Shown piece after piece: positions 24,726 to 34,248 of a stretch of 46,839 nt of DNA; the first letter of the stretch is position 1, and each line of letters begins with the position of its first letter. The position numbers and the translations under genes were made by a program. The notes below the pieces were generated by a model that saw only the letters and a program-made list of their open reading frames with translations, ran no database searches and was not told the DNA's origin. This DNA comes from Desulfurococcaceae archaeon (GTDB taxonomy: Archaea > Thermoproteota > Thermoprotei_A > Sulfolobales > Acidilobaceae): contig JAJHQN010000002.1 of NCBI GenBank assembly GCA_020833325.1, forward strand, positions 1 to 46,839, given 5' to 3'.

Positions 24726-25866
24726 TGAGCTTAGCTGTTATCACGTCCAGCAGGTCGTCGATCTCGCTTACAATCTCATTAGCTATCTTAACCACCTCTT
24801 CGTCATCGTCGAAGTCCTTTATTAGGCTTAAAACTTTATTCTTAGCTATCTTCAAGTTTTTATAGTAGTCTGTAAGCCTCGGGTCGAAGGGTCCTAGCTG
24901 TTTTATCTTAGCAGCAGCTGTCCTAACATTAGTTCTTATCTCGTTTAACTCCTTGAGGACGCGTTCCCTAGTTCTAAGCTCTTCTAATAGAATTACCTGT
25001 ATCCTCTCGAAGTCCTCCAAGCTCTTAGGCACAGTGTATTTAAGGACAATTAGGTCGTCTTCTGTAGCAACACTCCTACCGTTTAATAGTGCATGTGCGG
25101 CTATAACCTTTAATATCTTACCTTTCCTCCTATCAGTTACATGTAAGCCCTTCTCCTCGAGTATAAGTAGTAGTTTTAATAAACTTGACTTGACATTCTC
25201 TAGGTTCACCTTCAAAGCAAAACTATTTATAGCCACTAGATCCTCCATAGACAATACCGGTTTAACCTCGCCTAAAACCCCAGTCTCTATCCTCCAGGAT
25301 GCTTCTAGTAACTCAGCCCAGTAATCTTGGTCCAACGGTTTAACGTGAGTTCTGAGCAGAAACCTATCGTACAACGCTTCTAGTTCAGGCTCCTCAGGCA
25401 CTTTATTAGAAGCCCCGAAGAGGCTCCAAAGTTGCGTTCTAAGCTCCAGGTAGCCATCGTATATGACCCTCTCCATCATAAGGCTTAAAAGCGTGTTTAG
25501 AATAGCACTACTGGCATTAAATATCTCGTCCAAGAAAGCTATCTCAGCCTCAGGAAGCTTACCTCTCGTAACCCTAGCGTATACTCCCTTCCTCAAAGCC
25601 CTAATATCTAGGGGGCCGAAGAGCTCGCTGGGCTCCGTATACTTGGTTAGAAGATATTTAAAGAACCTAGCATTCAGTAGGTTCGCAGCCCTTCTAACCA
25701 TAGCACTTTTTGCCGTACCAGGCTCTCCTATGAGGACAGCGTGCTCACCACATATGAGCGATAAGGTTATAACCATTGACTCCTCCTGTCTTCCCACAAA
25801 AGGAGCCCCTAGCTCTCTAAAGAACGTCCTAGCTTTAGCCACCGCCTCCTCGAAGCTTAAGCTCAA
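24718..25866 (-). CDS. RavA-like MoxR AAA+ ATPase
   Basis: 382 residues: Walker A GEPGTAKSAMVRR (~42-54), Walker B AEIAFLDEIFNASSAILNTL (~79-98 block following the GKL loop), sensor FGASNKVPEEPELEALYDRF, and a helical C-terminal region with a coiled-coil stretch (ERVLKELNEIRTNVRTAAAK). It is the RavA-type companion of the downstream VWA gene and is distinct from the MoxR at 13575. It diverges from pyruvate kinase across an ~80-base promoter gap. Confidence 0.9.
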   Translation of the reverse strand: MSLSFEEAVAKARTFFRELGAPFVGRQEESMVITLSLICGEHAVLIGEPGTAKSAMVRRAANLLNARFFKYLLTKYTEPSELFGPLDIRALRKGVYARVTRGKLPEAEIAFLDEIFNASSAILNTLLSLMMERVIYDGYLELRTQLWSLFGASNKVPEEPELEALYDRFLLRTHVKPLDQDYWAELLEASWRIETGVLGEVKPVLSMEDLVAINSFALKVNLENVKSSLLKLLLILEEKGLHVTDRRKGKILKVIAAHALLNGRSVATEDDLIVLKYTVPKSLEDFERIQVILLEELRTRERVLKELNEIRTNVRTAAAKIKQLGPFDPRLTDYYKNLKIAKNKVLSLIKDFDDDEEVVKIANEIVSEIDDLLDVITAKLNV

Positions 25867-26013
25867 CTACGAACACCAGGGAAACCAGATCCTCACCTAC
25901 ATAGTACACCCGAGTTTAATAAGCTTTAATTAGAGTCGGGGGATCGAATGTTAAATCAAAACCTGCATCTTAATTACCTCTCCGGTAACAGTGTTTTTCA
26001 GAGGGTATTGTGT

Positions 26014-27384
26014 TTGAGGAGAAACCTTGTAAAAATCATAGCTACGTTAGGCCCCTCCTCATCTAGTGGTAGTGTTATAGCTCAAATGGCTAGAGTTGGG
26101 GCTGATATTTTTAGGATTAACATGAGTCATGGTGATCAAAGATCTTGGGAGTCCATGGTTTCAGCTGTTGTGGAAGCCGAGAGCATGGTTGAACGTGACC
26201 TAGGCCTAGTAGCCGATCTAGAAGGGCCTAGGCTTAGAATTGGGGATATCGAGCCTGTTAGAGTACAGCCTGGCTCCACTATAGTGTTCTCCTACTCTGG
26301 TGGAGACGTTACTATACCGCACCGCGAGTTTTTCGAGGTTCTCGGAGAGGGGGATATAGTTCTTATAGGGGATGGGAAGGTCTCCTTAATAGTTGAGTCT
26401 GTTGAGGGTCTTACAGCGAAGTTGAAGGTGTTACAAGGCGACCTTATAGAATCTAGGAAGGGTGTTGTGGTTAGTGGAAAGGAGCCTGAGCTCCCAACCT
26501 TAACAGCTAAGGATAAGATGTGCTTGGAGTACGTTGCTAGGAGGCCTTTTAGCCACGTTATGGTTAGTTATGCTAGGAGCTCGGAGCAGATAGAGCTTGT
26601 TAGATCCATTTTAAGAGATTATGGTAGGCAGGATGTGAAGGTGCTAGCTAAGATAGAGACGCCCAGCGGGGTTAGGAGAGTTAAGGAGATAGCTCAGGTT
26701 GCAGATGGTATTGTGGTAGCTCGCGGGGATCTAGGAATGCATTATAGTCTTGAGGATATTCCCGTTATACAGAGGGATATAGTTCAGGTTGCTAGAACTC
26801 AATACAAGCCTGTGATACTAGCTACAGAGTTCCTCTCAAGTATGATCGAGAAGCCTGCGCCTAGTAGGAGTGAAGTTGTAGACATATATGAGGCTGTTAG
26901 ACTCTCTGTCGACGCACTACTATTAACTGGGGAGACGGCCATAGGTAGGTATCCTGTTAAAACAGTACAGTGGATGAGCAGAGTCATAGTTAAAGCACAA
27001 CAGGGTTTAAACGTTGATAGACCTCCAGCTGTAGCCCAGATATACAGGCTGGCTCGCGGCCTCGTAGAATTAGCAGAGAATCTTAATGCTATACTCGTCA
27101 TATACTCGAAGACGGGGAGGTTCGCTGAGAGAATAGCATCCTTTAGACCTACAAAACCCTACTACGTCGGAGTTCCAAACGAGAAGGTAGCTAGAGCTCT
27201 TCGAATACTCTGGGCTTCAGAGCCTGTAGTCGTAGGAGATACGAGTTACGAGGAGGGTCTAGTAAGGACTAGTAGGCTGCTAGAGGAGAAAGGCGTCCTA
27301 GGACCTGGTGATACAGTAGTTGAGGCTGCATGGTCTAGTGAGAAGGGGGTGTACTTGGTGAGAGTTAGAAATATGGTTGTCTAG
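26014..27384 (+). CDS. pyk: Pyruvate kinase
   Basis: Glycolytic conversion of phosphoenolpyruvate and ADP to pyruvate and ATP. Core motifs are VKIIATLGPSS at the N-terminus, FRINMSHGD, LVADLEGPRLRIG, KIETPSGVRRVKEIAQ, VARGDLGMHYSLEDIP and LLTGETAIGRYPVKTV (active-site Thr/Glu). I favour TTG 26014, with GAGGGT 7 nt upstream, which gives LRRNLVKII as in relatives. An ATG at 25948 would add 22 non-family residues, but a TTTAATTA element about 20 nt before it leaves that start possible. About 456 residues, normal length. Confidence 0.95.
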   Translation: MRRNLVKIIATLGPSSSSGSVIAQMARVGADIFRINMSHGDQRSWESMVSAVVEAESMVERDLGLVADLEGPRLRIGDIEPVRVQPGSTIVFSYSGGDVTIPHREFFEVLGEGDIVLIGDGKVSLIVESVEGLTAKLKVLQGDLIESRKGVVVSGKEPELPTLTAKDKMCLEYVARRPFSHVMVSYARSSEQIELVRSILRDYGRQDVKVLAKIETPSGVRRVKEIAQVADGIVVARGDLGMHYSLEDIPVIQRDIVQVARTQYKPVILATEFLSSMIEKPAPSRSEVVDIYEAVRLSVDALLLTGETAIGRYPVKTVQWMSRVIVKAQQGLNVDRPPAVAQIYRLARGLVELAENLNAILVIYSKTGRFAERIASFRPTKPYYVGVPNEKVARALRILWASEPVVVGDTSYEEGLVRTSRLLEEKGVLGPGDTVVEAAWSSEKGVYLVRVRNMVV

Positions 27385-27662
27385 GCGGTTGACGTCTATG
27401 AGATCATCTATTTAGATAAACCTTTTAACCTGATTTCCATGAGGAGCTCTAGGGAAACCCCATATGTAAGCTCCCTCAGGCATTATAAAATCTAGGCTTG
27501 GTTTACCACTTCGATTTCGCAATAGTACCAAACCAGATTTCATCACACGCCATTAAACCCCTTCTATTACCTTCCATAACAGTTGTAACAGCATATTAGG
27601 GGTTCTCCAACATACAACTGGGCTTAACGCTTATTAAATCGTAGACATAGGTATTACCTAGC

Positions 27663-28061
27663 TTGGCTAAACTCGTTAAGCTTGAGGTGTCTTACATGGG
27701 TATAGAGGTTAACGGTGTTGGCATAATAGCTGTTATATGCCGTAGGTGTGGGTTCAAGCTATACTGGTACGCTATAGGCGATAATAGTAATAGGAGTAAG
27801 TTCAGCGGGCCCCCAACCCCCGCTAAGGCACTAAGTGGTTACGATGGGGGGCACTGCCCCCTATGTGGTGGTAAGCTTTCAAGGAAACCCACGAGACTAC
27901 TATTCATGACACAAGGGGAGTTTAACGAGAGGTATGTTATTGGAGAGTACAAGTTACTCTTGAAGAGACAACTAATAACAAGTGTAACACCTTCGACAAC
28001 AAGTATTCACAGTATGGGAGAAGAGCGGATAGAACTTCAAACCTTAGAGGTTGAAGGGTGA
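27663..28061 (+). CDS. Hypothetical zinc-binding protein
   Basis: 132 residues with two cysteine knuckles, CRRCGFKLYWY (~26-36) and GGHCPLCGGKL (~62-72), forming one rubredoxin-like zinc site around a phosphate/glycine-rich insert. No wider family recognised. It lies 180-190 bases before the aIF5A gene in the same direction but with its own intergenic gap, so co-transcription is uncertain. Confidence 0.6.
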   Translation: MAKLVKLEVSYMGIEVNGVGIIAVICRRCGFKLYWYAIGDNSNRSKFSGPPTPAKALSGYDGGHCPLCGGKLSRKPTRLLFMTQGEFNERYVIGEYKLLLKRQLITSVTPSTTSIHSMGEERIELQTLEVEG

Positions 28062-28111
28062 GACGAGGCCTCCTCCCTCCAAGGTTCAATAATAAAACTC
28101 TCATATCCCCA

Positions 28112-28127
28112 GTGTTTCTCTTTTTCC
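28112..28127 (+). terminator. T-rich terminator-like tract
   Basis: GTTTCTCTTTTTCCCC lies about 50 bases after the zinc-protein stop and upstream of aIF5A, consistent with U-tract termination in archaea. Confidence 0.3.
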
Positions 28128-28253
28128 CCAAAACTCCTCCAACGGAATCTAGGATCCTCCACTCACTTAGCCCTTGAAATAGCTGTGGAAGAGAGCTATT
28201 GAGGGTAACCTTAATAATCTCTAGGGCTCACGTATTAAGTGGAGGTGGGTTTA

Positions 28254-28655
28254 ATGAGCTATACGTACGCGACATTAGGTGATTTGAAGAAGGGTAGTTA
28301 CATAGTTATAGATGGAGAACCTTGTAGGATAGTTGACTACTCAACAGCAAAAACAGGTAAACATGGTAGTGCTAAGGCACACGTAGTGGCTATAGGCGTG
28401 TTCTCCGGTCAGAAGAAGACATTAGTAGCCCCCGTTGATACAAGAGTTCAAATTCCCATGATAGAGAAGAGGGTAGCCCAGGTTATAGCGGATCTAGGAG
28501 GCTCGGTCCAGCTAATGGACCTAGAGTCTTACGAGACATTTGAGGTGGAGAAGCCTGTGGACGAGCCGGAGATAGCGAATTCCCTAAAAACAGGGGTTAA
28601 CGTGGAGTACTGGCTAATAATGGGTAAGCCTAAGATCGTAAGGCTTAGAAGTTAG
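28254..28655 (+). CDS. Translation factor aIF5A
   Basis: The archaeal homologue of eIF5A/EF-P, which relieves ribosome stalling after peptide bond difficulties and carries a hypusine or deoxyhypusine. 133 residues: an N-terminal SH3-like domain with the modified lysine in TGKHGSAK (Lys36), and a C-terminal OB domain ([14 protein letters not shown]...). ATG 28254 is preceded by GGAGGTG at 28241-28247, six bases upstream; an upstream GTG at 28239 is not needed. Confidence 0.96.
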   Translation: MSYTYATLGDLKKGSYIVIDGEPCRIVDYSTAKTGKHGSAKAHVVAIGVFSGQKKTLVAPVDTRVQIPMIEKRVAQVIADLGGSVQLMDLESYETFEVEKPVDEPEIANSLKTGVNVEYWLIMGKPKIVRLRS

Positions 28656-28889
28656 ACCATCTAAGACTCATATAAAATTGTAAATACCTATAAGTAAGTA
28701 TGGTTCTTTTAAATACCTTCCTAGCTTGTCATACACTTTATCTATCTAACGCTCCCTCGACATACCTCAAGCTTACGGGCATAACTGTACTTATGGTGAA
28801 TTGCTTACCTCTTGTGAAACACATGTTAACATATATACAGGTATTATTTAAGTTCCCCAGCTTTAATTTATATCCTATGGCGTTAGGAT

Positions 28890-30083
28890 TTGAGGCTAGT
28901 TCTACTAGTGGGAGTTCTCATGGCGTTAGCCTTGATAGTCGTAAGCATACTCTTTATGCTCCAGAGGCAGGAGGTAGTGCAACCTACACAAAGCGTTACC
29001 ACCCCAGCTCCGGGGGTTGAGCTGGAGGCACCCTTAAAAATTCACATACACGAACTGTATAAGGAGTATAAGGGGAGCCCGGAGGCCGCTAACGAGAAGT
29101 GGAGAGGCAGGCTTATAGTCACAGTGGGGTGGGTTGGAGGGTTTACTAAGGAGGACTCCCCTATTATCAGGGCCGGAGCCCCGGTGGATGTGATTATACC
29201 CTGCCCGGTTAAGGGCTCGGAGCGGGAGATGCTGGAGAAGGGTGTGAGAGAGCTTAAACCCGTATTTGTGGCAATATCGGGGAGAATTGCCTCAATGGCG
29301 GAACGCATAGCATACGGCTTTCCTCCCCTTCCATCTGGTTATACTTACTTTGAGTTAAGCCTTCAAGACTGTAAGCTAGTCGACGTGTCGAAGGTGAGGG
29401 AGTTTGAAGCACGTTTCTTTAGGGAGAACTGGAGTGTGGTGGTGCACAACTACGCTTACAACCTGTTAGTGTGGTTCCGGAAGGCCGATGAACCCTCACC
29501 CCCTATGCTGAGCACGTACTACGTTGTCACGCTCAGCCCACTTGATAGAGAGGCTAGGGCAAGCATAGAGCCTAACATTAGGGAGGTCGCCAGAACCCCT
29601 GGAGATTATGTATTAGAGGTTGTTAATGCAGAAAGCGGAGAAGTTCTAGTAAGCTGGAGGATTAGAATCCCGGGTATTGAGGCTGTCGGAGTCGAGATAA
29701 CCTCAGCTAAAGGATACTGGGCACCCGGTAACGAGTACTGGCTGACCCAGATCCATCTGAGATTCCACAACCCCGGGCCTGACCCAGCGGTAGTATACAT
29801 ACTCAGCCCTACGGAGAACGTATTAGAGCTGGCCGTGCTCACACCAGCCGGGGAGAGGTTTAGGTGCGTGCTAGGTACACAGGATTACAGAGTCTGGGTA
29901 AACTTTGTGCTCACGCCAGGAGGTGAGAGAACACATGTAATAGAGGCGGTTCATGTATACTGCAGGGAGCCCATATCAACTAACGTGAAGGGAGAGGATA
30001 TCGAACTAGCCCTCATAATAAGAGAAGGCGGAAGAGAGCTGGTAATAGCGAGAGCAAAATATATAATACCACCTAAAGGCTAG
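28890..30083 (+). CDS. Membrane-anchored extracytoplasmic protein with OB-fold-like domain
   Basis: 397 residues: a single N-terminal hydrophobic anchor (LVLLVGVLMALALIVVSILF) without a lipobox, a Thr/Pro linker, then residues ~50-165 patterned like the tRNA_anti/OB fold (helix ELYKEY...AANEKWRGR, strands LIVTVGWVGG and PVFVAISGRI, ending FELSLQDCKLV). The rest is beta-rich, Ig-like (PGDYVLEVVNAESGEVLVSW; WLTQIHLRFHNPGPDPAVVY). Function unknown. The TTG start at 28890 has a TTTATAT box about 20 nt upstream; ATG 28920 would cut the anchor. Family assignment is tentative. Confidence 0.6.
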   Translation: MRLVLLVGVLMALALIVVSILFMLQRQEVVQPTQSVTTPAPGVELEAPLKIHIHELYKEYKGSPEAANEKWRGRLIVTVGWVGGFTKEDSPIIRAGAPVDVIIPCPVKGSEREMLEKGVRELKPVFVAISGRIASMAERIAYGFPPLPSGYTYFELSLQDCKLVDVSKVREFEARFFRENWSVVVHNYAYNLLVWFRKADEPSPPMLSTYYVVTLSPLDREARASIEPNIREVARTPGDYVLEVVNAESGEVLVSWRIRIPGIEAVGVEITSAKGYWAPGNEYWLTQIHLRFHNPGPDPAVVYILSPTENVLELAVLTPAGERFRCVLGTQDYRVWVNFVLTPGGERTHVIEAVHVYCREPISTNVKGEDIELALIIREGGRELVIARAKYIIPPKG

Positions 30084-30329
30084 TCTTGCTAGAAGTCTGT
30101 GATGGAGGGGAGGAGATTTAATTCTTCAACTCTACCCAGCGTAGAAGAAAAAAGCCGTATAGGGAAGGGAGCCTTGAGGAACCAGCTAGTGTCAAGACCC
30201 TCCTGCATTTAGTGGTTATCTCCTGGGAGTGGAGTTGCTTAGGGAGTGCATGCTCTTCTGGGCTGATACTTGGCAAGCCGCTTGGGGAGGATGGCTTTAA
30301 TGCTAAGCTTCTAAGGATGTGGGGAAGGG

Positions 30330-30806
30330 CTATTCTCTGCTGTAAACCTTATATCTTGAGAGATCTCTCATGACACTCTCCATGTACTCTCTTACTTTTA
30401 CTACGAGGCGCTCGCCTCCTTTAGCCTCTATACTCCTTGTAATCTCTTCTAACACCCTCTCATAGGATTTAAGTCGTTCGTTTAAAACCCTCCATGGGAT
30501 GCCTTTTAGGGATTCCTCGACCTCTTGATTCCTGGGGATTACCCCTTTGACCATCATCACTGAGACTATCGGGTAGCCTATGTACCCTCTAAACCTGGTT
30601 CCATTATCATCAGAGCTTGCTATGAACACTTTGGGGTTAACTATCTCCAGTGTGACATTGTAACTCCTATCACCCATGCTAGACTCTACAACAGCCTTGA
30701 CCTTAGAGCCTTTGTCTTCTAAGATCTTAACCCTACCATCTGCTATGGAGCCTGCGGCCTCCAGGATTTTAATCTTAGGAGGAAGTCTTAGCAGTCTACC
30801 CTCCAC
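30330..30806 (-). CDS. Hypothetical protein
   Basis: 158 residues, N-terminal beta-rich domain (IKILEAAGSIADGRVKILED, VTLEIVNPKVFIASSDD) and a helical C-terminus (RVLNERLKSYERVLEEITRSI). The pattern recalls small archaeal proteins seen next to RNA-processing genes, but I do not recognise it. It lies 80 bases downstream of the kinase gene on the same strand. Confidence 0.55.
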   Translation of the reverse strand: MEGRLLRLPPKIKILEAAGSIADGRVKILEDKGSKVKAVVESSMGDRSYNVTLEIVNPKVFIASSDDNGTRFRGYIGYPIVSVMMVKGVIPRNQEVEESLKGIPWRVLNERLKSYERVLEEITRSIEAKGGERLVVKVREYMESVMRDLSRYKVYSRE

Positions 30807-30886
30807 CTAGACCCCTTGTATATATGTTTAGCTGGAAGGCTAATAAACTATAGAGGCTCCTCTTCGGAGGAGATTCTATAACCTCT

Positions 30887-31681
30887 CTACCCTTCTCGCT
30901 TTTCCAGAGCTTCAATTACCATTCTCTCGATCTCCTCGTAGACGTTTTTCGCGCAGGTTCTCTTATAAAGCCTCTCTATAGCTCTCATCTCTTTAGAGAT
31001 AATAAGATCTCGAAGACCCGGTAGTCTAGCTAAGCCTCCGAGAACGCTTAGTACGTTACCACATCCTCTCCCGGTTGATTCAAAGTCCACTATTAAGGCT
31101 TTAGAGCCTTTACATGCTCCTGTGTACAGCAGGTTCTTCCAAGGTCTGTTTAGCTCAAGGTGTAGTATTCCTAGAGTGTCCAGAGCTCTAGCGGCCCTAA
31201 GCGCTTCTATGATAACCCACTGCTCCGCACCATGTAAGCTTACGAGATCCACTAATCTAGGCCCCATTATAGCCTCCATAACCACTATGTCATCACCGTA
31301 ATATAGAGGTTTTGGTGCCACGCCAGCTCTCGAAGCCTTTACTAAAGCTAGCCCCTCCCCTACAAGGCTCTCGCGCTTCCCATCAATCCTCCTAGCTTTA
31401 ACCGCTACAATAAAGTTACCTCTAGCAACGCCGGCTACCACGATAGATGAGTGACCCTTACCTAGCACCTTGAAGTGTAGCCCAGGTAGCCTTGTGGGCC
31501 CCACAGAGCATAGTTCAGATACACCAATACCTTCTAACAGATATATCCTTGAAGAACAACTCCTAGAAAACCTAGGATAACATAGTACTAGCTCTGCTTC
31601 AGGAGAGTATAGGCTAACGTAATCCAAGCAGGGGGGCCCCCTATGTAGCTCTCCCCCTTCAAACCTCCCATCTCCAGGCAT
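30887..31681 (-). CDS. Predicted archaeal Ser/Thr kinase-like protein (COG2112 type)
   Basis: About 264 residues with a divergent kinase fold: glycine loop LGKGHSSIVVAG, ATP-binding Lys in AVKARR, catalytic-loop equivalent GILHLELNRPWKNLL (HLE in place of HRD, Asn kept) and metal motif IVDFEST (DFE for DFG). Such proteins are restricted mainly to crenarchaea and their substrates are unknown. The frame overlaps the CCA-enzyme gene by 94 bases from ATG 31681; TTG 31627 would shorten this to 40. The N-terminal VLCYPRFS segment before the G loop argues that overlap is real. Confidence 0.72.
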   Translation of the reverse strand: MPGDGRFEGGELHRGPPCLDYVSLYSPEAELVLCYPRFSRSCSSRIYLLEGIGVSELCSVGPTRLPGLHFKVLGKGHSSIVVAGVARGNFIVAVKARRIDGKRESLVGEGLALVKASRAGVAPKPLYYGDDIVVMEAIMGPRLVDLVSLHGAEQWVIIEALRAARALDTLGILHLELNRPWKNLLYTGACKGSKALIVDFESTGRGCGNVLSVLGGLARLPGLRDLIISKEMRAIERLYKRTCAKNVYEEIERMVIEALEKREG

Positions 31682-32973
31682 TTAACCCCCTCCTCGCACT
31701 CTAACACCTTACACTCCTTAGCATCCATTATCTCCTCAACCCTACTTAGAACCTCCCTTACGGCCTGGAGGGCTCTCCTATAAGGTCTACGTCTCACACC
31801 TCCTAGAACTCCCCTCTCGTCAACCCAAACAACCCCTCCTTCCCTAAGCCTTTTAAACACGAAGTTCACAGCACCATCAACATCATCCCACGGGCTTAAA
31901 CCCTCCCTGTACTCCACCTCTGGGAGCTCCAGAGATTCCAAGCCTAGCAGTACCACAGCTTTCTCAGTAAAATCACTAGCGAAAGAAGACCACGTTACCT
32001 TGAATCCTCTACCCTTTAGCCACGTAGAAAGGAGTAATGAAACCCTCCTAAGCTTACCCATAACATTCTCCTCTGGTTTTCGAGAATAGCTGTTGCGACA
32101 TATAACCATTAAAGCTGGGCCTAGGGCCTCTGGAACCCTCCTCCCCATGAAGTGGAAGTAGCCTAAATGGGGTTTTCTAAGATAGAGAGCTGAGGCTAAG
32201 ATAAATAAAGCAAGCTTCTCCCTAGTCACAGAGGCGGCCGCATTCCTCTCAGGATCGACCGGGTCAACCACTATCATTGGGGAGTCAGAGTACTTAGCTC
32301 TAAGCTTTGCCTCAACACCCACACCCTCAGGATCTATGTAGATCTGGGGCTTCCAACCTAAAGCGGCTTTCAGCGTTTCCCTAAACCCGCCATAGTGTAT
32401 TGCCAGGAGCTCCGCCAGATACCCGGAGAAACCCCCTATCCCCGTCTCAGCACCATAAACTCCTATACCCTCCATGAAAGACTTAAGTAACCTTATGTCA
32501 TCCTCAAGACATGGTTCTTCATCAAGCTTCATCCTAACATACCTTGTATGAAATGGTGTTCTTTCAACTCCGAGCCCTCCACTTCCGGGTTTTTCAACCT
32601 TAACAGCTGGTATGAGTTCAACCTTCATCCCCATAAGGTTTACTGTAAGGTAAGGGTGTTCAGCGTATTTAACAATGTACGGTAGTGGTTTAATACACTC
32701 CTCTAATATAGGTAGGCTTCTGCTTTTAATCCATTCGCCTGTGACTCCATTGAATAAAATGAATACATCGACTTCCCACTTATCGGAAAGTAGTGTTCTC
32801 TTAGCGTAACTCCCTTCAGCTTCGATCTCCACTTTGAAGCTCTTCTCCGCTAAGCACCTATACAGCTTTCCCTCTAGGAGTTCGTAGAGTCTACTGAGTA
32901 TCCCTAGCTGAACACTACTAGGTTTTAGTTTCTCCAAAGCCTCTAGCTCTACGCTTGTTCTCTCACATCTCAT
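31588..32973 (-). CDS. cca: CCA-adding enzyme, archaeal class I tRNA nucleotidyltransferase
   Basis: 461 residues, the expected length. It adds or repairs the 3' CCA end of tRNAs. The catalytic head domain has GSYAKRTLLSDKWEVDVFI (GS motif and paired Asp of the DxD) at ~54-72, followed by VELIPAV (third carboxylate) and TPFHTRYV, and the archaeal central and tail domains with WKPQIYIDP...VDPVDPERNAAASV. Its ATG overlaps the ThpR stop by 4 bases, and its 3' end overlaps the kinase gene. Confidence 0.94.
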   Translation of the reverse strand: MRCERTSVELEALEKLKPSSVQLGILSRLYELLEGKLYRCLAEKSFKVEIEAEGSYAKRTLLSDKWEVDVFILFNGVTGEWIKSRSLPILEECIKPLPYIVKYAEHPYLTVNLMGMKVELIPAVKVEKPGSGGLGVERTPFHTRYVRMKLDEEPCLEDDIRLLKSFMEGIGVYGAETGIGGFSGYLAELLAIHYGGFRETLKAALGWKPQIYIDPEGVGVEAKLRAKYSDSPMIVVDPVDPERNAAASVTREKLALFILASALYLRKPHLGYFHFMGRRVPEALGPALMVICRNSYSRKPEENVMGKLRRVSLLLSTWLKGRGFKVTWSSFASDFTEKAVVLLGLESLELPEVEYREGLSPWDDVDGAVNFVFKRLREGGVVWVDERGVLGGVRRRPYRRALQAVREVLSRVEEIMDAKECKVLECEEGVKCLEMGGLKGESYIGGPPAWITLAYTLLKQS

Positions 32974-33536
32974 GAAGCTTTAACCTCGACGAGAGTCTCG
33001 TAAACAGGGCCCTGCTTTGTTAAGGTGCTCTTCTTAAGTCTAATCCTATCGACAACCATGCTGCCGAACTCGTAATCCTTCATATCATTTAGTATCCTAA
33101 CAAGAGATGCTATATTCCTAGTACCTTTAACCCTTGCTAGTGTAAGGTGAGGGGTGAACTCCTCCCTTTCAGCTGGGATCCCGGCCCGCCTTACTATCCT
33201 CTCAACCTCCACTCTTAAGCTGGATAGCTCCTTGTAGCCCTCGCTCACCCCTATCCATACAACTCGCGGGTTTAAGGTGTTAGGGAAAGCGCCTAAGCCT
33301 TTTAGAGTCATATTGAAGGCCTTAAACTTAACCTCTTTTAGAGCTCTAGCAATCTCCTCGACAACGCCTCTTCTAACCTCCCCTATGAACCTTAATGTTA
33401 TGTGGAGGTTGTAGGGCTCAACGATCTTTAATGGAACCCCTATGCCGGCTAGGGTATCAGCGACTCTAGCAACCCGCGATACTAGAAGGTGATCCTCTAC
33501 ATCGACGGCCACGAAAACCCTTAGTATCTCGCTCAT
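32970..33536 (-). CDS. thpR: RNA 2',3'-cyclic phosphodiesterase (2H family)
   Basis: 188 residues. Two HxTx motifs define the 2H phosphoesterase active site: His45-Ile-Thr47 (NLHITLRFIG) and His130-Leu-Thr132 (TPHLTLARVK). Family members open 2',3'-cyclic phosphates and have weak RNA ligase activity, acting on tRNA halves. ATG 33536 gives the canonical MSEILRVFVAVD start; the longer frame to 33728 overlaps the divergent gene and is not family-like. It heads the thpR-cca-kinase operon. Confidence 0.92.
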   Translation of the reverse strand: MSEILRVFVAVDVEDHLLVSRVARVADTLAGIGVPLKIVEPYNLHITLRFIGEVRRGVVEEIARALKEVKFKAFNMTLKGLGAFPNTLNPRVVWIGVSEGYKELSSLRVEVERIVRRAGIPAEREEFTPHLTLARVKGTRNIASLVRILNDMKDYEFGSMVVDRIRLKKSTLTKQGPVYETLVEVKAS

Positions 33537-33603
33537 AGCCCTACCATCACCCTCCCTCCTTAAGAGTTCTGCTCTATGCTTTATAAGATTGAGGTAGAGC
33601 TCC

Positions 33604-34161
33604 ATGGTGTCTAGGCGTGCCTTCGCTGAGACGTTGAGGATACTGCTCGATAGAGGTTTTAGGTTCACAGTTATAGGGGGGAGTGTAATAGAGTACACTA
33701 TAGGGTCTAAAGATTTAGGGGATGACATAGATTTATTCGTCGAATCACCCAGTGCAGTATTCGAGGAGAGCTACTATAGAATTGTGGCGGAGGAGAACGG
33801 CTGGGCCCTAGGCTACACATGGCTGGGAACTCCAAGGATAATAGCTAGGATAGGGGATGAGGAGGTCCCAGTGGAGTTCTACGAGAACATACACGATTTC
33901 TACATACCCCCTACATTCATAGAGAGAAGCGTCAGGGTAGACGTTGAAGGCATTAGAGTTAGAATGATACAGCTGGAAGACCACATAGCCTTGAAGGCTA
34001 GTTCAGGTAGAGGTATCGATATGGAGAGATTGAAAGAGATAGGTAGGCTTATAAAGAGAGGAAAACTCGTAGTAAACAGGGAGAAGCTACTGGAAGCTGT
34101 GTCAGAGTTTGAGGATAGAGAAGTTATTATAAGAAGGCTTAAGGAAACATCTATAATATGA
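33604..34161 (+). CDS. Nucleotidyltransferase-fold protein
   Basis: 185 residues with the polymerase-beta-like nucleotidyltransferase signature: VIGGSVIEY (~23-31) followed by DLGDDIDLFVES, giving the hG[GS]-x-DxD pattern, and a later VEFYENI strand. The C-terminal half is helical (ALKASSGRGIDMERLKEIGRL). It resembles antitoxin-like or AbiEii-type nucleotidyltransferases, but no toxin-like partner is adjacent. It diverges from thpR across 67 bases. Confidence 0.75.
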   Translation: MVSRRAFAETLRILLDRGFRFTVIGGSVIEYTIGSKDLGDDIDLFVESPSAVFEESYYRIVAEENGWALGYTWLGTPRIIARIGDEEVPVEFYENIHDFYIPPTFIERSVRVDVEGIRVRMIQLEDHIALKASSGRGIDMERLKEIGRLIKRGKLVVNREKLLEAVSEFEDREVIIRRLKETSII

Positions 34162-34248
34162 GAGCGAGGATCCTCAACCCTCACTCGATGGTAGAGAGTT
34201 TGGTGAGAGCGGAGAACTGCCATCTGCTGAGAGGCGGTTTCCCGGCTT

